DNA of 64,000 nt from Streptomyces scabiei 87.22 (GCF_000091305.1 NC_013929.1:6076001-6140000); one strand, 5' to 3'. Shown: positions 30,767 through 39,817, counted from the first letter of the stretch. Numbers and translations are program-made. Notes: generated from the sequence alone by a model not told the origin.

Positions 30767-32206
30767 TCAGGAGCACGAGACCTGGTCGCCCCGCACCACA
30801 CCCGACTCGCCCTGCCCGGTGTTCTCCGCCCGCACCTTGCGGACCTGCTTGAAGTCCGTGCCGGCGACGACCCGGAGCGTGGGGCCCTGGGCGCGCACCG
30901 GGCGCAGTTCCGAGCCCGGGAGGGCGGTCGCGAGGGAGTGCGCGGAGCGGTCCCAGCGGGGGTCGTAGACGACGACCGTACGGCGGACGTCCTGCCGCGG
31001 GGCGTTGACCGGGGCCTTCGTGGTGCGGAAGCCGGTGGCGGCCAGCTGCCGGTCGACCTTCATGCCGAGGCCGGGGACGGCCGTGCCGTTCTCGACCTGG
31101 ACGCGGATCTGCTGGGGCGCGACGTCGACGAGGGCGTGGCGGGCACGCGCCTTGTAGGGGGAGAGGGGCCGGTCGTCGCGCAGGGCCTCGAACAGGCGGG
31201 CCGCCTTCGCGTCGTCCCACTTGAGGGTCGAGCCGATGCCCTCCACGGCGTACCCCATGCGCCCGATGGGCACGGTGGTGAACTCCGAGGAGGCCGGGGT
31301 GAGGTTCCGCAGCGCGCGGCCGAGGTCGATCAGCTCGCCGGTGCCGAACTCCTTGTCGGCGCGGACGGAGCCGAGGACGGCCTGGGTGATGTCCCGGAAC
31401 TTCATCGGGTTGAGCAGGACACCGGAGGAGGTGGCCTGGGACATCAGCGACGCCATGAAGCGCTGCTGGCGCTTCATGCGGCCGAGGTCGGAGGAGCCGT
31501 CGGCATGCCGGGAACGGACGTACTGCAGGGCCTGGCCGCCGTCCAGCTCATGGGTGCCGGCGGTGAGGTCGAGGCCGGTGTAGGAGTCCTTGAGGGGCTG
31601 GGCGGTGCAGATCCGGACACCGCCGAGGACGTCGACGGTCCGCATGAAGCTGGTGAAGTCGACCTCGACGTAGTGGTCGATCTTCACCCTGGTCATGTGC
31701 TCGACCGTGCGCACGGTGAGCTGCGGGCCGCCCTCCGCGTAGGCCGCGTTCAGCTTGATCGGGTGACCCTTGTGGGTCCGGCCCGTGGCGCGGTCGGTCC
31801 GCCCGGGCGTCTCGGCGTACGAGTCGCGCGGCAGGCTCACGACGCTCGCGCGCTCCCGGTCCTCCGAGATGTGCACGATCATCATCGTGTCCGTGCAGTG
31901 GCAGGGAGCGCCGCCCAGCCGGTACCTGCGCCGCTCCTCCTCACTGATCCGGTCGCGCCCGTCCGTGCCCACCAGCAGGACGTTCATGCCGTGGCCGGCC
32001 TCGGGGCGGTTCTTCATGTCCTTGAAGGCGTCGACCCGCTTGATCTCGCCGTCCAGACGGGTCACCACCGCGTGCCCGATGCCCGCGGCGGCCAGCACCA
32101 CCACGGAGAGCGTGGTCACCGCCCGCATGGCCCAGCTCCGCCGCCGCGGGGGCACGGGAGGGCGGGGCTGCTGCGGACGGGCTGGGCGGCGGGGCGGTGT
32201 GGACAC
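30767..32206 (-). CDS. LCP family protein B with LytR_C domain
   Basis: 479 residues. Pro/Arg-rich cytoplasmic tail, membrane helix (RAVTTLSVVVLAAAGIGHAV), LCP domain (NVLLVGTDGRDR, TDTMMIVH, SLPRDSY, KLNAAYAEGGPQLTVRTVE, KIDHYVEVDF, LQYVRSRHA) and a C-terminal LytR_C domain (IRVQVENGTAVPGLG to VVYDPRWDRSA). GTG 32206 has GGAGG eight bases upstream; the 32287 GTG gives 27 more residues without a site. It is transcribed towards LCP-A and divergent from the glycosyltransferase gene. Confidence 0.87.
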   Translation of the reverse strand: MSTPPRRPARPQQPRPPVPPRRRSWAMRAVTTLSVVVLAAAGIGHAVVTRLDGEIKRVDAFKDMKNRPEAGHGMNVLLVGTDGRDRISEEERRRYRLGGAPCHCTDTMMIVHISEDRERASVVSLPRDSYAETPGRTDRATGRTHKGHPIKLNAAYAEGGPQLTVRTVEHMTRVKIDHYVEVDFTSFMRTVDVLGGVRICTAQPLKDSYTGLDLTAGTHELDGGQALQYVRSRHADGSSDLGRMKRQQRFMASLMSQATSSGVLLNPMKFRDITQAVLGSVRADKEFGTGELIDLGRALRNLTPASSEFTTVPIGRMGYAVEGIGSTLKWDDAKAARLFEALRDDRPLSPYKARARHALVDVAPQQIRVQVENGTAVPGLGMKVDRQLAATGFRTTKAPVNAPRQDVRRTVVVYDPRWDRSAHSLATALPGSELRPVRAQGPTLRVVAGTDFKQVRKVRAENTGQGESGVVRGDQVSCS

Positions 32207-32340
32207 GGGGGACACCTCCGCGAGACCGGTGAGGGGAGTCAGGGAACCGTGAGCACCGTAGGGCCCCGGGATCGACGGCCCGTCCACGCGACCGGGCGGC
32301 GCGCGTCGGTGTCCCCCGTTCGCGGTAACGTGAGCCCTCT

Positions 32341-33369
32341 ATGAACGCCAAGCCCGACGTGCCGCTCCCCGCCGTGTCCGTGATCATGCCCGTCCTCAAC
32401 GAGGAGCGGCATCTGCGCGGAGCCGTCCAAGCGATCCTCGCGCAGGAGTACGCCGGCGAGATGGAGGTCGTGATCGCCCTGGGTCCGTCCGCGGACCGCA
32501 CGGACGAGATCGCGGCCCGGCTCGTGGCCGAGGACCCGCGCGTGCACACCGTCCCGAACCCCACCGGGCGGACACCCGCCGCGCTCAACGCCGCGATCAA
32601 GGCGTCCCGCCACCCGATCGTGGTCCGCGTCGACGGCCACGGCATCCTCTCGCCGAACTACATCGCCACCGCCGTACGGCTCCTGGAGGAGACCGGCGCG
32701 CAGAACGTCGGCGGCATCATGCACGCCGAGGGCGAGAACGACTGGGAGCACGCGGTCGCCGCCGCGATGACCTCGAAGATCGGCGTCGGCAACGCGGCCT
32801 TCCACACGGGCGGGCAGGCCGGCCCGGCGGAGACCGTCTACCTGGGCGTCTTCCGGCGCGAGGCGCTGGAGCGGCAGGACGGCTACAACGTGGAGTTCAT
32901 CCGCGCCCAGGACTGGGAGCTGAACTTCCGCATCCGGGAGGCGGGCGGCCTCATCTGGTTCTCGCCCGAGCTGCGGGTGTCCTACCGGCCGCGGCCCAGC
33001 GTGAAGGCGCTGGCCAAGCAGTACAAGGACTACGGGCGCTGGCGGCATGTCGTCGCCCGCTACCACGAGGGCTCCATCAACCTGCGCTATCTCGCCCCGC
33101 CGGCCGCGGTCTGCGCGATCGCGGCCGGTGTCCTGGTCGGCGCCCTGCTGACCCCGCTGGGCTTCGTCGTCCCTGGCGGCTATCTCGCGGCGATCGTCGC
33201 GGGCTCGGTCCCGGCGGGCAAGGGGCTGCCGCTCAAGGCCCGCCTGCAGATCCCCGTCGCCCTCGCCACCATGCACATGTCCTGGGGCTTCGGCTTCCTC
33301 ACCAGCCCGAGGTCCCTGGCGCGCAAGGTCATCGCCTCCCGCCGCCCCGCGGTGCTCGCCGAGAGCTGA
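32341..33369 (+). CDS. Family 2 glycosyltransferase
   Basis: 342 residues, ExoA-like. A GT-A fold with VSVIMPVLNEERHL at the N-terminus, the nucleotide-sugar site RVDGHGILS, and AQDWELNFRIREAG (the acidic ED/QDW region) is followed by two or three membrane helices (about 260-305). It should add a sugar to a lipid-linked or cell-surface acceptor at the inner membrane face. It sits between LCP genes, so its product may be part of the polymer that the LCP proteins attach. A 25-bp tandem duplication overlaps its last codons and stop. Confidence 0.88.
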   Translation: MNAKPDVPLPAVSVIMPVLNEERHLRGAVQAILAQEYAGEMEVVIALGPSADRTDEIAARLVAEDPRVHTVPNPTGRTPAALNAAIKASRHPIVVRVDGHGILSPNYIATAVRLLEETGAQNVGGIMHAEGENDWEHAVAAAMTSKIGVGNAAFHTGGQAGPAETVYLGVFRREALERQDGYNVEFIRAQDWELNFRIREAGGLIWFSPELRVSYRPRPSVKALAKQYKDYGRWRHVVARYHEGSINLRYLAPPAAVCAIAAGVLVGALLTPLGFVVPGGYLAAIVAGSVPAGKGLPLKARLQIPVALATMHMSWGFGFLTSPRSLARKVIASRRPAVLAES

Positions 33370-33395
33370 GCCCGCGGTGCTCGCCGAGAGCTGGG
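33346..33395. repeat. 25-bp tandem duplication over the 3' end of the glycosyltransferase gene
   Basis: CCCGCGGTGCTCGCCGAGAG followed by CTGAG begins at 33346 and again at 33371 (ending CTGGG). The first copy holds the last codons and stop of the gene; the second is downstream. Confidence 0.9.
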
Positions 33396-33410
33396 CACGG
33401 AAGCAGTACG

Positions 33411-33452
33411 ACGCCTCGGGCCCCTCCCGTCCGCGAGAGGGGCCCGAGGCGT
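33411..33452. terminator. Strong bidirectional terminator
   Basis: ACGCCTCGGGCCCCTC (33411-33426) pairs perfectly over 16 bp with 33437-33452, loop 10 bases, between the convergent glycosyltransferase and LCP-C genes. Confidence 0.9.
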
Positions 33453-33512
33453 GTGCGGCACCTACCAGGTGAAGCCCGAGCGTGTCCGGGACCTACCAGG
33501 TGAAGCCCGGGT
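33451..33512. repeat. 31-bp tandem duplication over the 3' end of LCP-C
   Basis: The unit begins GTGT at 33451 and 33482, and CCTACCAGGTGAAGCCCG recurs at 33461 and 33492. The right copy contains the LCP-C stop (33493-33495) and last codons; the left copy lies beyond the stop. Confidence 0.9.
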
Positions 33513-35193
33513 TGACCTCCATGCAGGCGTCCGTCTTCGCCCCGTTCAGCGCGTCCGCCGACTCCGGGGTCTTGTCGTCCGTCTTCGCGGCCTTGTACGT
33601 GTCGCCCTCGCGCCAGTCGGCGCCGACGAACAGCGTGACCCCCGTGACGTCGGTGGACTTCTCCACCTGGCCCAGCGGGATGCCGAGCGCCTTGGCGACC
33701 GCCTGGGCGTCGCCCTCCAGCTCCGTGCTCGGATAGCGCACGACCGTCTTGTCCTCGACGACGGCGGTGGTCGTGTCGGACGTGGCCTTGGCGAAGCCGT
33801 CCTTGACCAGGAGCTGCGACACCGTGTGCGCGCGGCCGCTGACCGGGGCCAGGGTGGACGTCATGGTGCCGTTGCGCACCAGCACGCCGATCCGGTCCGT
33901 CGCCGCCGCCGGGTCGTCGGATCCCGCCTCCACGGCGGCGGTCCTCTTCTTGTCCTTGCCGTCCAGCGCGATGTCCTCGCGCACCAGCCGGAACAGCTTC
34001 TCCGCGTCGCCCTCCTTCGGCACGACGCGCGCGCCGACGTACGTGAACGGCATCGTCGTCATCGTGATCCGGGCCGGCTCGACCTTGCGCAGCTCCGTGC
34101 TGAGGTCGTAGAGCTTGGCGACGTCACCGAGACCGTCGTCGACGGTGAGGGACTCGGTGGCCTTCTCGGCCAGCCTGCGCAGCTTGTTCGGGTTGGTGAT
34201 CGTGGCGTTCTCGCGCAGCTCGCGGACCATCGCGTTCATGTACTGGTGCTGGGCCTTGGCCCGCGCGATGTCGCTGCCGTCCTCGAAGCCGTACCGGGTG
34301 CGCAGCCACTGCAGGGCCTGCTTGCCCTTGATGTACGTGGTGCCCTTCTCCAGCTTCAGCCCCGAGCCCTTGCCCTCGCTGGTGTGCGAGTAGATGTTGG
34401 CGCTCACGCACACCGGCACACCGCCGATCGCGTCGGCCATCGACACCACACCGGCGAAGTCGACCATCATGAAGTGGTCGACACGGATGCCGGTCAGCTT
34501 CTCCCAGGTGGCGACCGTGCAGCCGGGGCCACCGCGCTCCAGCGACTGGTTGGTCATCGTGTGGGTGAGCGCCCCGTACACCTCGCCGCTGTCCGGGTCG
34601 GTGCACTTGGGGATGTCGAGCAGGGTGTCCCGGGGCATGCTGACGACCGACATGTTGCTGCGGTCGGCGGACAGGTGCAGCAGCATCTGGACGTCGGCCA
34701 GCGGCGGGCCGTCGAAGGTGTCGCGGGCACCGCCGAGCTTCTGGTTCTCCTTGGTGTTCCGCGCGTCCGAGCCGATGAGCAGGATGTTCAGCGGGGTCTG
34801 GCCGGCCGCGTTGGGCGTGGGCTCGGCGATCTTCGTGTCGCCGAGGTTCAGCTTCTCCTTCTTGATGTTGCCGTTGAGATGCCGGTAGTAGACGTAACCG
34901 GCGCCCGCGGTGCCGAGTATCACTACCGCCAGGACCGTCGCCGACCAGCGCAGCACCCGTCTGCGCCGGGGCTTCGCGCTCGTCTTCGCGCGCCCCCGCC
35001 CGCCGCCGTCACCGCCGCCCCGGCGGTTGCCCCGTCTCTGCTCCGGGACCTTGACGTCCGCGTCGCCGGCCGAGCCGGACGAGTCGCCGTCGGAACCGGA
35101 TGCGTCGCCCTGTGGCTCCAGGTCCCCTTCCTGGTCGCCGGGTTCCTCGACGCGCGGTCGCCCCCCGTCCCCGCGCACGTCACTCCGTACCAT
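33493..35193 (-). CDS. LCP family protein C with LytR_C domain
   Basis: 566 residues from ATG 35193, which has GGAGG nine bases upstream; ATG 35277 gives 28 more basic residues and has no site. A long acidic/basic cytoplasmic tail leads to the membrane helix (SATVLAVVILGTAGAGYVY), the LCP domain (NILLIGSDARN, DVQMLLHLSADR, SMPRDTL, GIRVDHFMMVDF, LQWLRTRYGF) and a LytR_C domain (IGVLVRNGTMTSTLAPV to TLFVGADW). It likely links a surface glycopolymer to peptidoglycan. The insertion with two cysteines in the middle (KCTD, GGPGCTV) recurs in LCP-D and E. Confidence 0.87.
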   Translation of the reverse strand: MVRSDVRGDGGRPRVEEPGDQEGDLEPQGDASGSDGDSSGSAGDADVKVPEQRRGNRRGGGDGGGRGRAKTSAKPRRRRVLRWSATVLAVVILGTAGAGYVYYRHLNGNIKKEKLNLGDTKIAEPTPNAAGQTPLNILLIGSDARNTKENQKLGGARDTFDGPPLADVQMLLHLSADRSNMSVVSMPRDTLLDIPKCTDPDSGEVYGALTHTMTNQSLERGGPGCTVATWEKLTGIRVDHFMMVDFAGVVSMADAIGGVPVCVSANIYSHTSEGKGSGLKLEKGTTYIKGKQALQWLRTRYGFEDGSDIARAKAQHQYMNAMVRELRENATITNPNKLRRLAEKATESLTVDDGLGDVAKLYDLSTELRKVEPARITMTTMPFTYVGARVVPKEGDAEKLFRLVREDIALDGKDKKRTAAVEAGSDDPAAATDRIGVLVRNGTMTSTLAPVSGRAHTVSQLLVKDGFAKATSDTTTAVVEDKTVVRYPSTELEGDAQAVAKALGIPLGQVEKSTDVTGVTLFVGADWREGDTYKAAKTDDKTPESADALNGAKTDACMEVNPGFTW

Positions 35194-35285
35194 CTCCCTG
35201 CCCCTCCCCACCCTGCTGTGACGGGGCCGCCCCCGCCTCCTGTTGGACTGTCGAGACCCCGGCTCGGATGTACTCATGTTCTGTT

Positions 35286-35302
35286 GAACGCGTCATGCGT
35301 TC
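35286..35302. promoter_or_regulatory. GAACGC-gtcat-GCGTTC palindrome upstream of LCP-C
   Basis: A perfect 6-bp dyad with a 5-base centre, about 95 bases before the chosen LCP-C start. It is a possible regulator site. The 35278-35471 gap holds no gene. Confidence 0.4.
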
Positions 35303-35471
35303 CGGCCGGATGACACGTGGGCATGGGTCGCTACGGCGGCACGTGCCGCCCCACGGCATCACGGCGACATCAGAACCGACCGGCCGGGCGCGTTCCCGCG
35401 CCCGCCCGGTGAGTCACCGACCCTCGACTGCACTTGCGTCCTGAAAGACGCGCCACGACCCCCTCAGGTCA

Positions 35472-37226
35472 TCAACTGGCGCACTTTTCCTTGTCCGCGG
35501 TGTTCTTCTCGACGTCCAGATCCGCCGCGGACGTCGCGTCCAGCGGCACCCCGGCTCCCTGGAAGTCCTTGCCGAGGGTCAGCACCATCGAGGGCAGTCC
35601 CTGGGCGTTGGTCTCGCTGTTGCCCTTGCCGGGCTTGAGCGCGGACGCGGACAGACCCATGAGGTCGGCCAGCTTGCGCGCCTGGTCGGCCTGGCCGGGG
35701 TCGTACGCGAGGGTCGTCTTCGACAACGTCTTGTCGGCGTTGCCGAGCTGGCTCGACTTGGTCACGCCGACATCATTCTGCAGCCAGCTGAGAGTGGCCT
35801 GTGCGCTGCCGGCCTCGGCACCGCCGTTGTAGACACTGACCCGGACCTCGGAGGCGTCGGCGCGCTTGCCCTTGAGCTTCGCCGCCTCCTTCGCCTTCTT
35901 CTGCTTCTTCACCTCGGTGAGCGAGATGTCGTTCCGGATCGTCGAGAACAGCTGCTCGGCCTTCTGCGGCATGGGCAGCACGGTCGCGCCGTCGGTGTTG
36001 TCGACGACCGGGACGGTGGTGAAGGTGATGTTCTTCGTCTTCACCTTGCCGACCTCCTGGCCCAGCGAGGCCAGCTTCTGGATGTCGGTGATCCTGGAGT
36101 CGACGGACAGCGCGCTGGTGGCGGCCTCGGCGAGCTTCACCACCTTCGTCGGGTCGGTGAGCGTGTCCTCGGACTTCATCTGGCGGATCATCGAGCTGAG
36201 GAACTGCTGCTGCAGCTCGATCCGGCTCAGGTCGCTGCCGAGGCCCACGCTGTACCGGGTGCGCAGGAACGCCAGCGCCTGCTCGCCCTCGATGGTGTGC
36301 TTGCCCTCGGAGAGGTCCAGCTTGGACTTGGAGTCCTTGATGGGCTTGGCGAGGCAGACCTCGACGCCGCCGATGGCGGTGGAGAGCGTCTTCACGGCGT
36401 TGAAGTCGGCCACCATGAAGTGGTCGGGCTTGATGCCGGTCAGCTCGGTGACCGTCCGCATGGTGCAGCTCGGCGTGCGACCGTCCTGGCCGAGGCTGGT
36501 GTTGAAGCGCACCTTCTGCGTGCCCCGGATGTTCTCCTTGGAGCCGTCCTCCTGCGTGGTCAGACAGTCCGGTACGTCCACGATCATGTCGCGCGGGATG
36601 CTCATCGCGGTCGCGTTCGTACGGTCCTTGGAGACGTGCAGCAGGATCGTGGTGTCGGCGTGGCCGACGCTCTCCTTGTCGCCGTAGCTCCCGTTGCCCG
36701 CGCCGGTCCGCTTGTCGGTGCCGATCACCAGCAGGTTGATCGCCCGGTCCTTGCTGAAGCCGCCGGTGCTCGCGCCGTCGTCCGGGATCTTGTCGATGTT
36801 GCCGTTGAGGTGCTGGAGATACAGGTAACCCCCGGCGGTCGCCCCGATCAGCAGGAAGGCCAGCGTGCCGCCCGTCCACACCAGGATCCGCTTGCCCTTC
36901 GACTTCTTGGGCTTCGCCTTGGTCCTGCCCCGGCCGCCACGACGGCCCGGCAGCGGGTCCTCCTCGGGCGCACCCCGCCGACGCCGGGGTCCCGGCAGCG
37001 TGTCGGGGATCTCCCGGGTGTCCGTGCCCGCCGACGCGGAGCGCGCGGAGGCGCCCGCCGTCACCTTGGCCCCCGCCGTGGCGGGCGCCGCCCGGCGCGG
37101 CCTCGGCACCGCCGACTGCGGTGCGGAAGGACTCAGTCGCAGTTCGTATTCACCGGTGCTCGGGTTGAGTACCCACTGGTCTGCGGGGTCGATGTCGTCC
37201 GCCCGCCCACGGCCTTGCGCGTCCAC
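35472..37226 (-). CDS. LCP family protein D with LytR_C domain
   Basis: 584 residues. The N-terminus DADDIDPADQWVLNPSTGEYELRL-like stretch (residues 9-31) is followed by a basic Pro/Arg linker, a membrane helix (WTGGTLAFLLIGATAGGYLY), the LCP domain (NLLVIGTDKR, DTTILLHVSKDR, SIPRDMIVDVPDC, KPDHFMVADF, LAFLRTRYSV) and LytR_C (VRVSVYNGGAEAGSAQ to MVLTLGKDF). GTG 37226 has GGAGGAA upstream. It lies 243 bases downstream of LCP-E on the same strand. Its leader carries the CGTGCAATTTGT element. Confidence 0.88.
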   Translation of the reverse strand: MDAQGRGRADDIDPADQWVLNPSTGEYELRLSPSAPQSAVPRPRRAAPATAGAKVTAGASARSASAGTDTREIPDTLPGPRRRRGAPEEDPLPGRRGGRGRTKAKPKKSKGKRILVWTGGTLAFLLIGATAGGYLYLQHLNGNIDKIPDDGASTGGFSKDRAINLLVIGTDKRTGAGNGSYGDKESVGHADTTILLHVSKDRTNATAMSIPRDMIVDVPDCLTTQEDGSKENIRGTQKVRFNTSLGQDGRTPSCTMRTVTELTGIKPDHFMVADFNAVKTLSTAIGGVEVCLAKPIKDSKSKLDLSEGKHTIEGEQALAFLRTRYSVGLGSDLSRIELQQQFLSSMIRQMKSEDTLTDPTKVVKLAEAATSALSVDSRITDIQKLASLGQEVGKVKTKNITFTTVPVVDNTDGATVLPMPQKAEQLFSTIRNDISLTEVKKQKKAKEAAKLKGKRADASEVRVSVYNGGAEAGSAQATLSWLQNDVGVTKSSQLGNADKTLSKTTLAYDPGQADQARKLADLMGLSASALKPGKGNSETNAQGLPSMVLTLGKDFQGAGVPLDATSAADLDVEKNTADKEKCAS

Positions 37227-37371
37227 GGTTGTCTGATTCCTCCGTCGGGGCCACGCGGCGCCTTCCCCCTCAAAGGACGCTCGGGTCTCGATACAACTGG
37301 TGCGCGACCGAAGGCCTGACGCACCGGATCGCTCACACTAGCCGCCCGATCAGGCGTCAAGCGACGGCGGT

Positions 37372-37383
37372 GACAAATTGCAC
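37372..37383 (-). promoter_or_regulatory. CGTGCAATTTGT element upstream of LCP-D
   Basis: Minus-strand CGTGCAATTTGT about 147-158 bases before the LCP-D start, in an AT-rich stretch between the LCP-E stop and the LCP-D start; identical to the element before LCP-A. Confidence 0.5.
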
Positions 37384-37469
37384 GTCCCTACACCTGGGCA
37401 ATCTGCCCATTTCCTAGAGCATTTGTTCCTGGTGTTGACGCGCGCTTTACCTGCGGAACCGCTTTCGGG

Positions 37470-38663
37470 TCACGCGCAGTCCTTCTCCGCGGCCGTACTC
37501 CCGCGGAAAGTCGGTACCGGATCGGGAGTCCCGGACGGGCTTCCCGAAAGCCGATCCGTGCGCGCTTCCCGCTTCCCGCCGGGCAGTTCACGGGCGATCG
37601 CCAGGGGTTCGTCGGCGCGCAGCCGTGCGAAAAGTCTCCGTGCCGCCGGTTCGACGAGCTCATCACGATTGGCGTCGTACGCATACGACTTCCTGGGAAC
37701 GGTCAGGAATTGCACCTTTTCCATGGGAATCGTGCGCAGACCGCGCACAAGGTCGTAGAGCCCGCGCAGACTCGCCAGCCCCGGGTCCGTGGTGAGCGAC
37801 GAGGTGGCGGCGTCCAGGACCGGATAGAGCTTCACCGGATTCAGCAGGACGTCATTGCCGCGCACCTTCGCGGCCAGCGCCCCGAGGAATCGCTGCTGGC
37901 GGTCCATCCGTTCCGTGTCGCTGCCGTTCCCGAGCGACTTGCGGGCCCGCACGTATCCGAGCGCCTGTTCCCCGGTGAGCTTCACCCTGCCCGCGGGCAG
38001 CCGCAGACCTGCCTGCTTGTCGTGAATAGGTGCGGCGAGGCACACCTCGACCCCGTCGACGGCGTCGACCATCTCCTTGAAGCCCTGGAAGTCGACGACG
38101 ATGTGATGGTCGATCCGGATGTCGGTCATCCGCTCCACCGTCCGGACCGTGCAGGCCGAACCGCCCACCTGGAAGGCGCGGTTGAACATGGTGAACGCCG
38201 GCGCGGAGCGACGGCCGTCCGCCCGTCGGCAGCTCGGCACGTCCACCATCAGGTCCCGCGGCAGCGACACCGCGGTCGCGCTGCGCCGGTCGGCCGCCAG
38301 ATGCAGCAGGATCGTGGTGTCCGACCGCTCGGTCCCCGAATCGCGCCCGTACGCGCCGTTCCCGTTCCCCGCCCGCGAGTCCGACCCGATCACGAGGATG
38401 TTCTGCGCGCCCCGCACGAGCGCCGTCGGCCGCTCCTTCTCGAACCGCGCCAGTTCGTCCGCCGCCGTCCGGTCCGACGTGATGTTCCCGTCCAGCTTCC
38501 GGTACGCCACCCACCCCACGCCCACGGCCCCGACGACCAGCAGCCCCACGCCGCCCGCCACCCACCGCACCCACCGCCGCCGCCGACGCCGGGGCCCGGC
38601 CCCGGTGGGCGACCCGCCCGCACCGGGCCCCAGCCCCACCGCCCTGCCTCCGACGTCGTCCAC
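37470..38663 (-). CDS. LCP family protein E, no LytR_C domain
   Basis: About 397 residues from GTG 38663, chosen because sequence upstream is repeat DNA (a 108-bp duplication with interspersed elements) that reads as low-complexity Pro/Ala/Arg. A short basic tail, membrane helix (VAGGVGLLVVGAVGVGWVAY), and LCP domain (NILVIGSDSRAGNG, DTTILLHLAADR, SLPRDLMVDVPSC, RIDHHIVVDF, LGYVRARKSL) are clear. It ends about 90 residues after the LCP core. The ribosome binding site of GTG 38663 is weak (GTAGGT), so the start is the least certain of the five. Confidence 0.82.
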   Translation of the reverse strand: MDDVGGRAVGLGPGAGGSPTGAGPRRRRRRWVRWVAGGVGLLVVGAVGVGWVAYRKLDGNITSDRTAADELARFEKERPTALVRGAQNILVIGSDSRAGNGNGAYGRDSGTERSDTTILLHLAADRRSATAVSLPRDLMVDVPSCRRADGRRSAPAFTMFNRAFQVGGSACTVRTVERMTDIRIDHHIVVDFQGFKEMVDAVDGVEVCLAAPIHDKQAGLRLPAGRVKLTGEQALGYVRARKSLGNGSDTERMDRQQRFLGALAAKVRGNDVLLNPVKLYPVLDAATSSLTTDPGLASLRGLYDLVRGLRTIPMEKVQFLTVPRKSYAYDANRDELVEPAARRLFARLRADEPLAIARELPGGKREARTDRLSGSPSGTPDPVPTFRGSTAAEKDCA

Positions 38664-39061
38664 ACCTACGACGATGGCGCGAGGGGGGCCAGGAGGCGGC
38701 CGGGGCTGGGCCGAACGGGGGAGGGACGGCCTGCTCGGCGACCTGAGCGGCGGAAGGGACCGCGCCGCCCGAGGGACCCGAGCAGCAGCCGCGCCCGACA
38801 GGGGCGCGGGGAACGGCGCGAGAACCCCCACCGGGCCGACAGCTCCGTGCCGGAGCGCCGGGAACGGCCGCGCTGCCCGAGGGGCCTGAGCGGCAGCCGC
38901 GCCCGATAGGGGCGCGGGGAACGGCGCGAGAACCCCCACCGGTCCCGCAGCCGCCCGACCCCCCCCCGCACCCCCCACGGCGTCACCGCGTCACGCAACC
39001 CCCGAGAGCCACATCACCAAGAGCCACGACACCCGAGCCCGCCCCCCCCCGCAGCGGAGCG
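38664..39061. repeat. 108-bp tandem duplication containing two interspersed-repeat copies
   Basis: About 400 bases without a supported gene. Sequence from about 38762 to 38869 recurs at 38870-38977 with scattered changes (GAGGGACCCGAG at 38771, GAGGGGCCTGAG at 38879). Each copy includes GGGGCGCGGGGAACGGCGCG (38801 and 38910) followed by AGAACCCCCACCGG, a form of the interspersed element also seen at 42718, 53219 and 56167. Confidence 0.8.
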
Positions 39062-39817
39062 TCACCGCGAGGTCGCCGTGACCCGCTCACTCTCCACCCG
39101 CTTGGCGAGCGCGTCCTCACCCAGCTCCCCGAGATGCCGGCACAGCACCACGGACCCGCCGCTCGCGAGCGGCCCGTACAACCCCGCCGAGAGCCCCTCC
39201 CACGTGTCGTACCCCAGCCCCGACAGCAGCCGGGACCCGGGCCCCGTCAGCCCGAGGCCCCCCGCCTCCGCGCGGGCGCGCTCCACGACCTCCGCCCCGC
39301 TGAACTCCCGCCCGGCCACGACCAGCGCCGCCTCCTCGGGATCCACGGGCGCGTACGCCACGAACCGGTCCCCCTGCGAGGGCACCTCCACCGCGTAGTC
39401 GGCGAACCCGGCCGGCACCTGCGGGAACCGCCCCCCGAGCGGCCGCAGCGCGAGCGCGATCCGCTCCCCGGTGCACGCGCGGGCCGCGTCCAGCGTGTCC
39501 GGCCCGCTCACCACGACGTCGGCCGCCGCCGGGTCCCCGCCGATCTCGGCGACCACCCCCACGGACGAACAGGCCAGCAGCCACACCGCCGTCTGCCAGT
39601 GGGCCGGCAGCAGCAGCGCGACCCGGTCACCCGGCTCCGCAGACAGTTCGCCCTGAAGGAGGTTCGCGGTCTTGGCCACCCAATTGGCGAAGGTGGCCAC
39701 GGACAATTCGACCCGCTCGCCCGTGGCGTCGTCGTAGAAGGTCACCAGGGGGCGCGCGGGATCCGCGGCCAGCGCGGATCGCAGCAGGTCGGCAGGGGTG
39801 CGGTCGGTGGCGTTCAC
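39062..39817 (-). CDS. TIGR03089-family protein (acyl-adenylate-enzyme-like fragment)
   Basis: 251 residues, the usual length for this actinobacterial family. The N-terminus (PLVTFYDDATGERVELSVATFANWVAKTANLL in two parts) resembles the start of AMP-dependent acyl-CoA synthetases, and DRVALLLPAHWQTAVWLLACSSVGVVAE continues the match, but the adenylation P-loop and C-terminal subdomain are absent. The function is unknown. GTG 39817 removes 31 unlikely residues. The family member Rv3268 lies next to an LCP gene in M. tuberculosis, as here. Confidence 0.8.
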   Translation of the reverse strand: MNATDRTPADLLRSALAADPARPLVTFYDDATGERVELSVATFANWVAKTANLLQGELSAEPGDRVALLLPAHWQTAVWLLACSSVGVVAEIGGDPAAADVVVSGPDTLDAARACTGERIALALRPLGGRFPQVPAGFADYAVEVPSQGDRFVAYAPVDPEEAALVVAGREFSGAEVVERARAEAGGLGLTGPGSRLLSGLGYDTWEGLSAGLYGPLASGGSVVLCRHLGELGEDALAKRVESERVTATSR

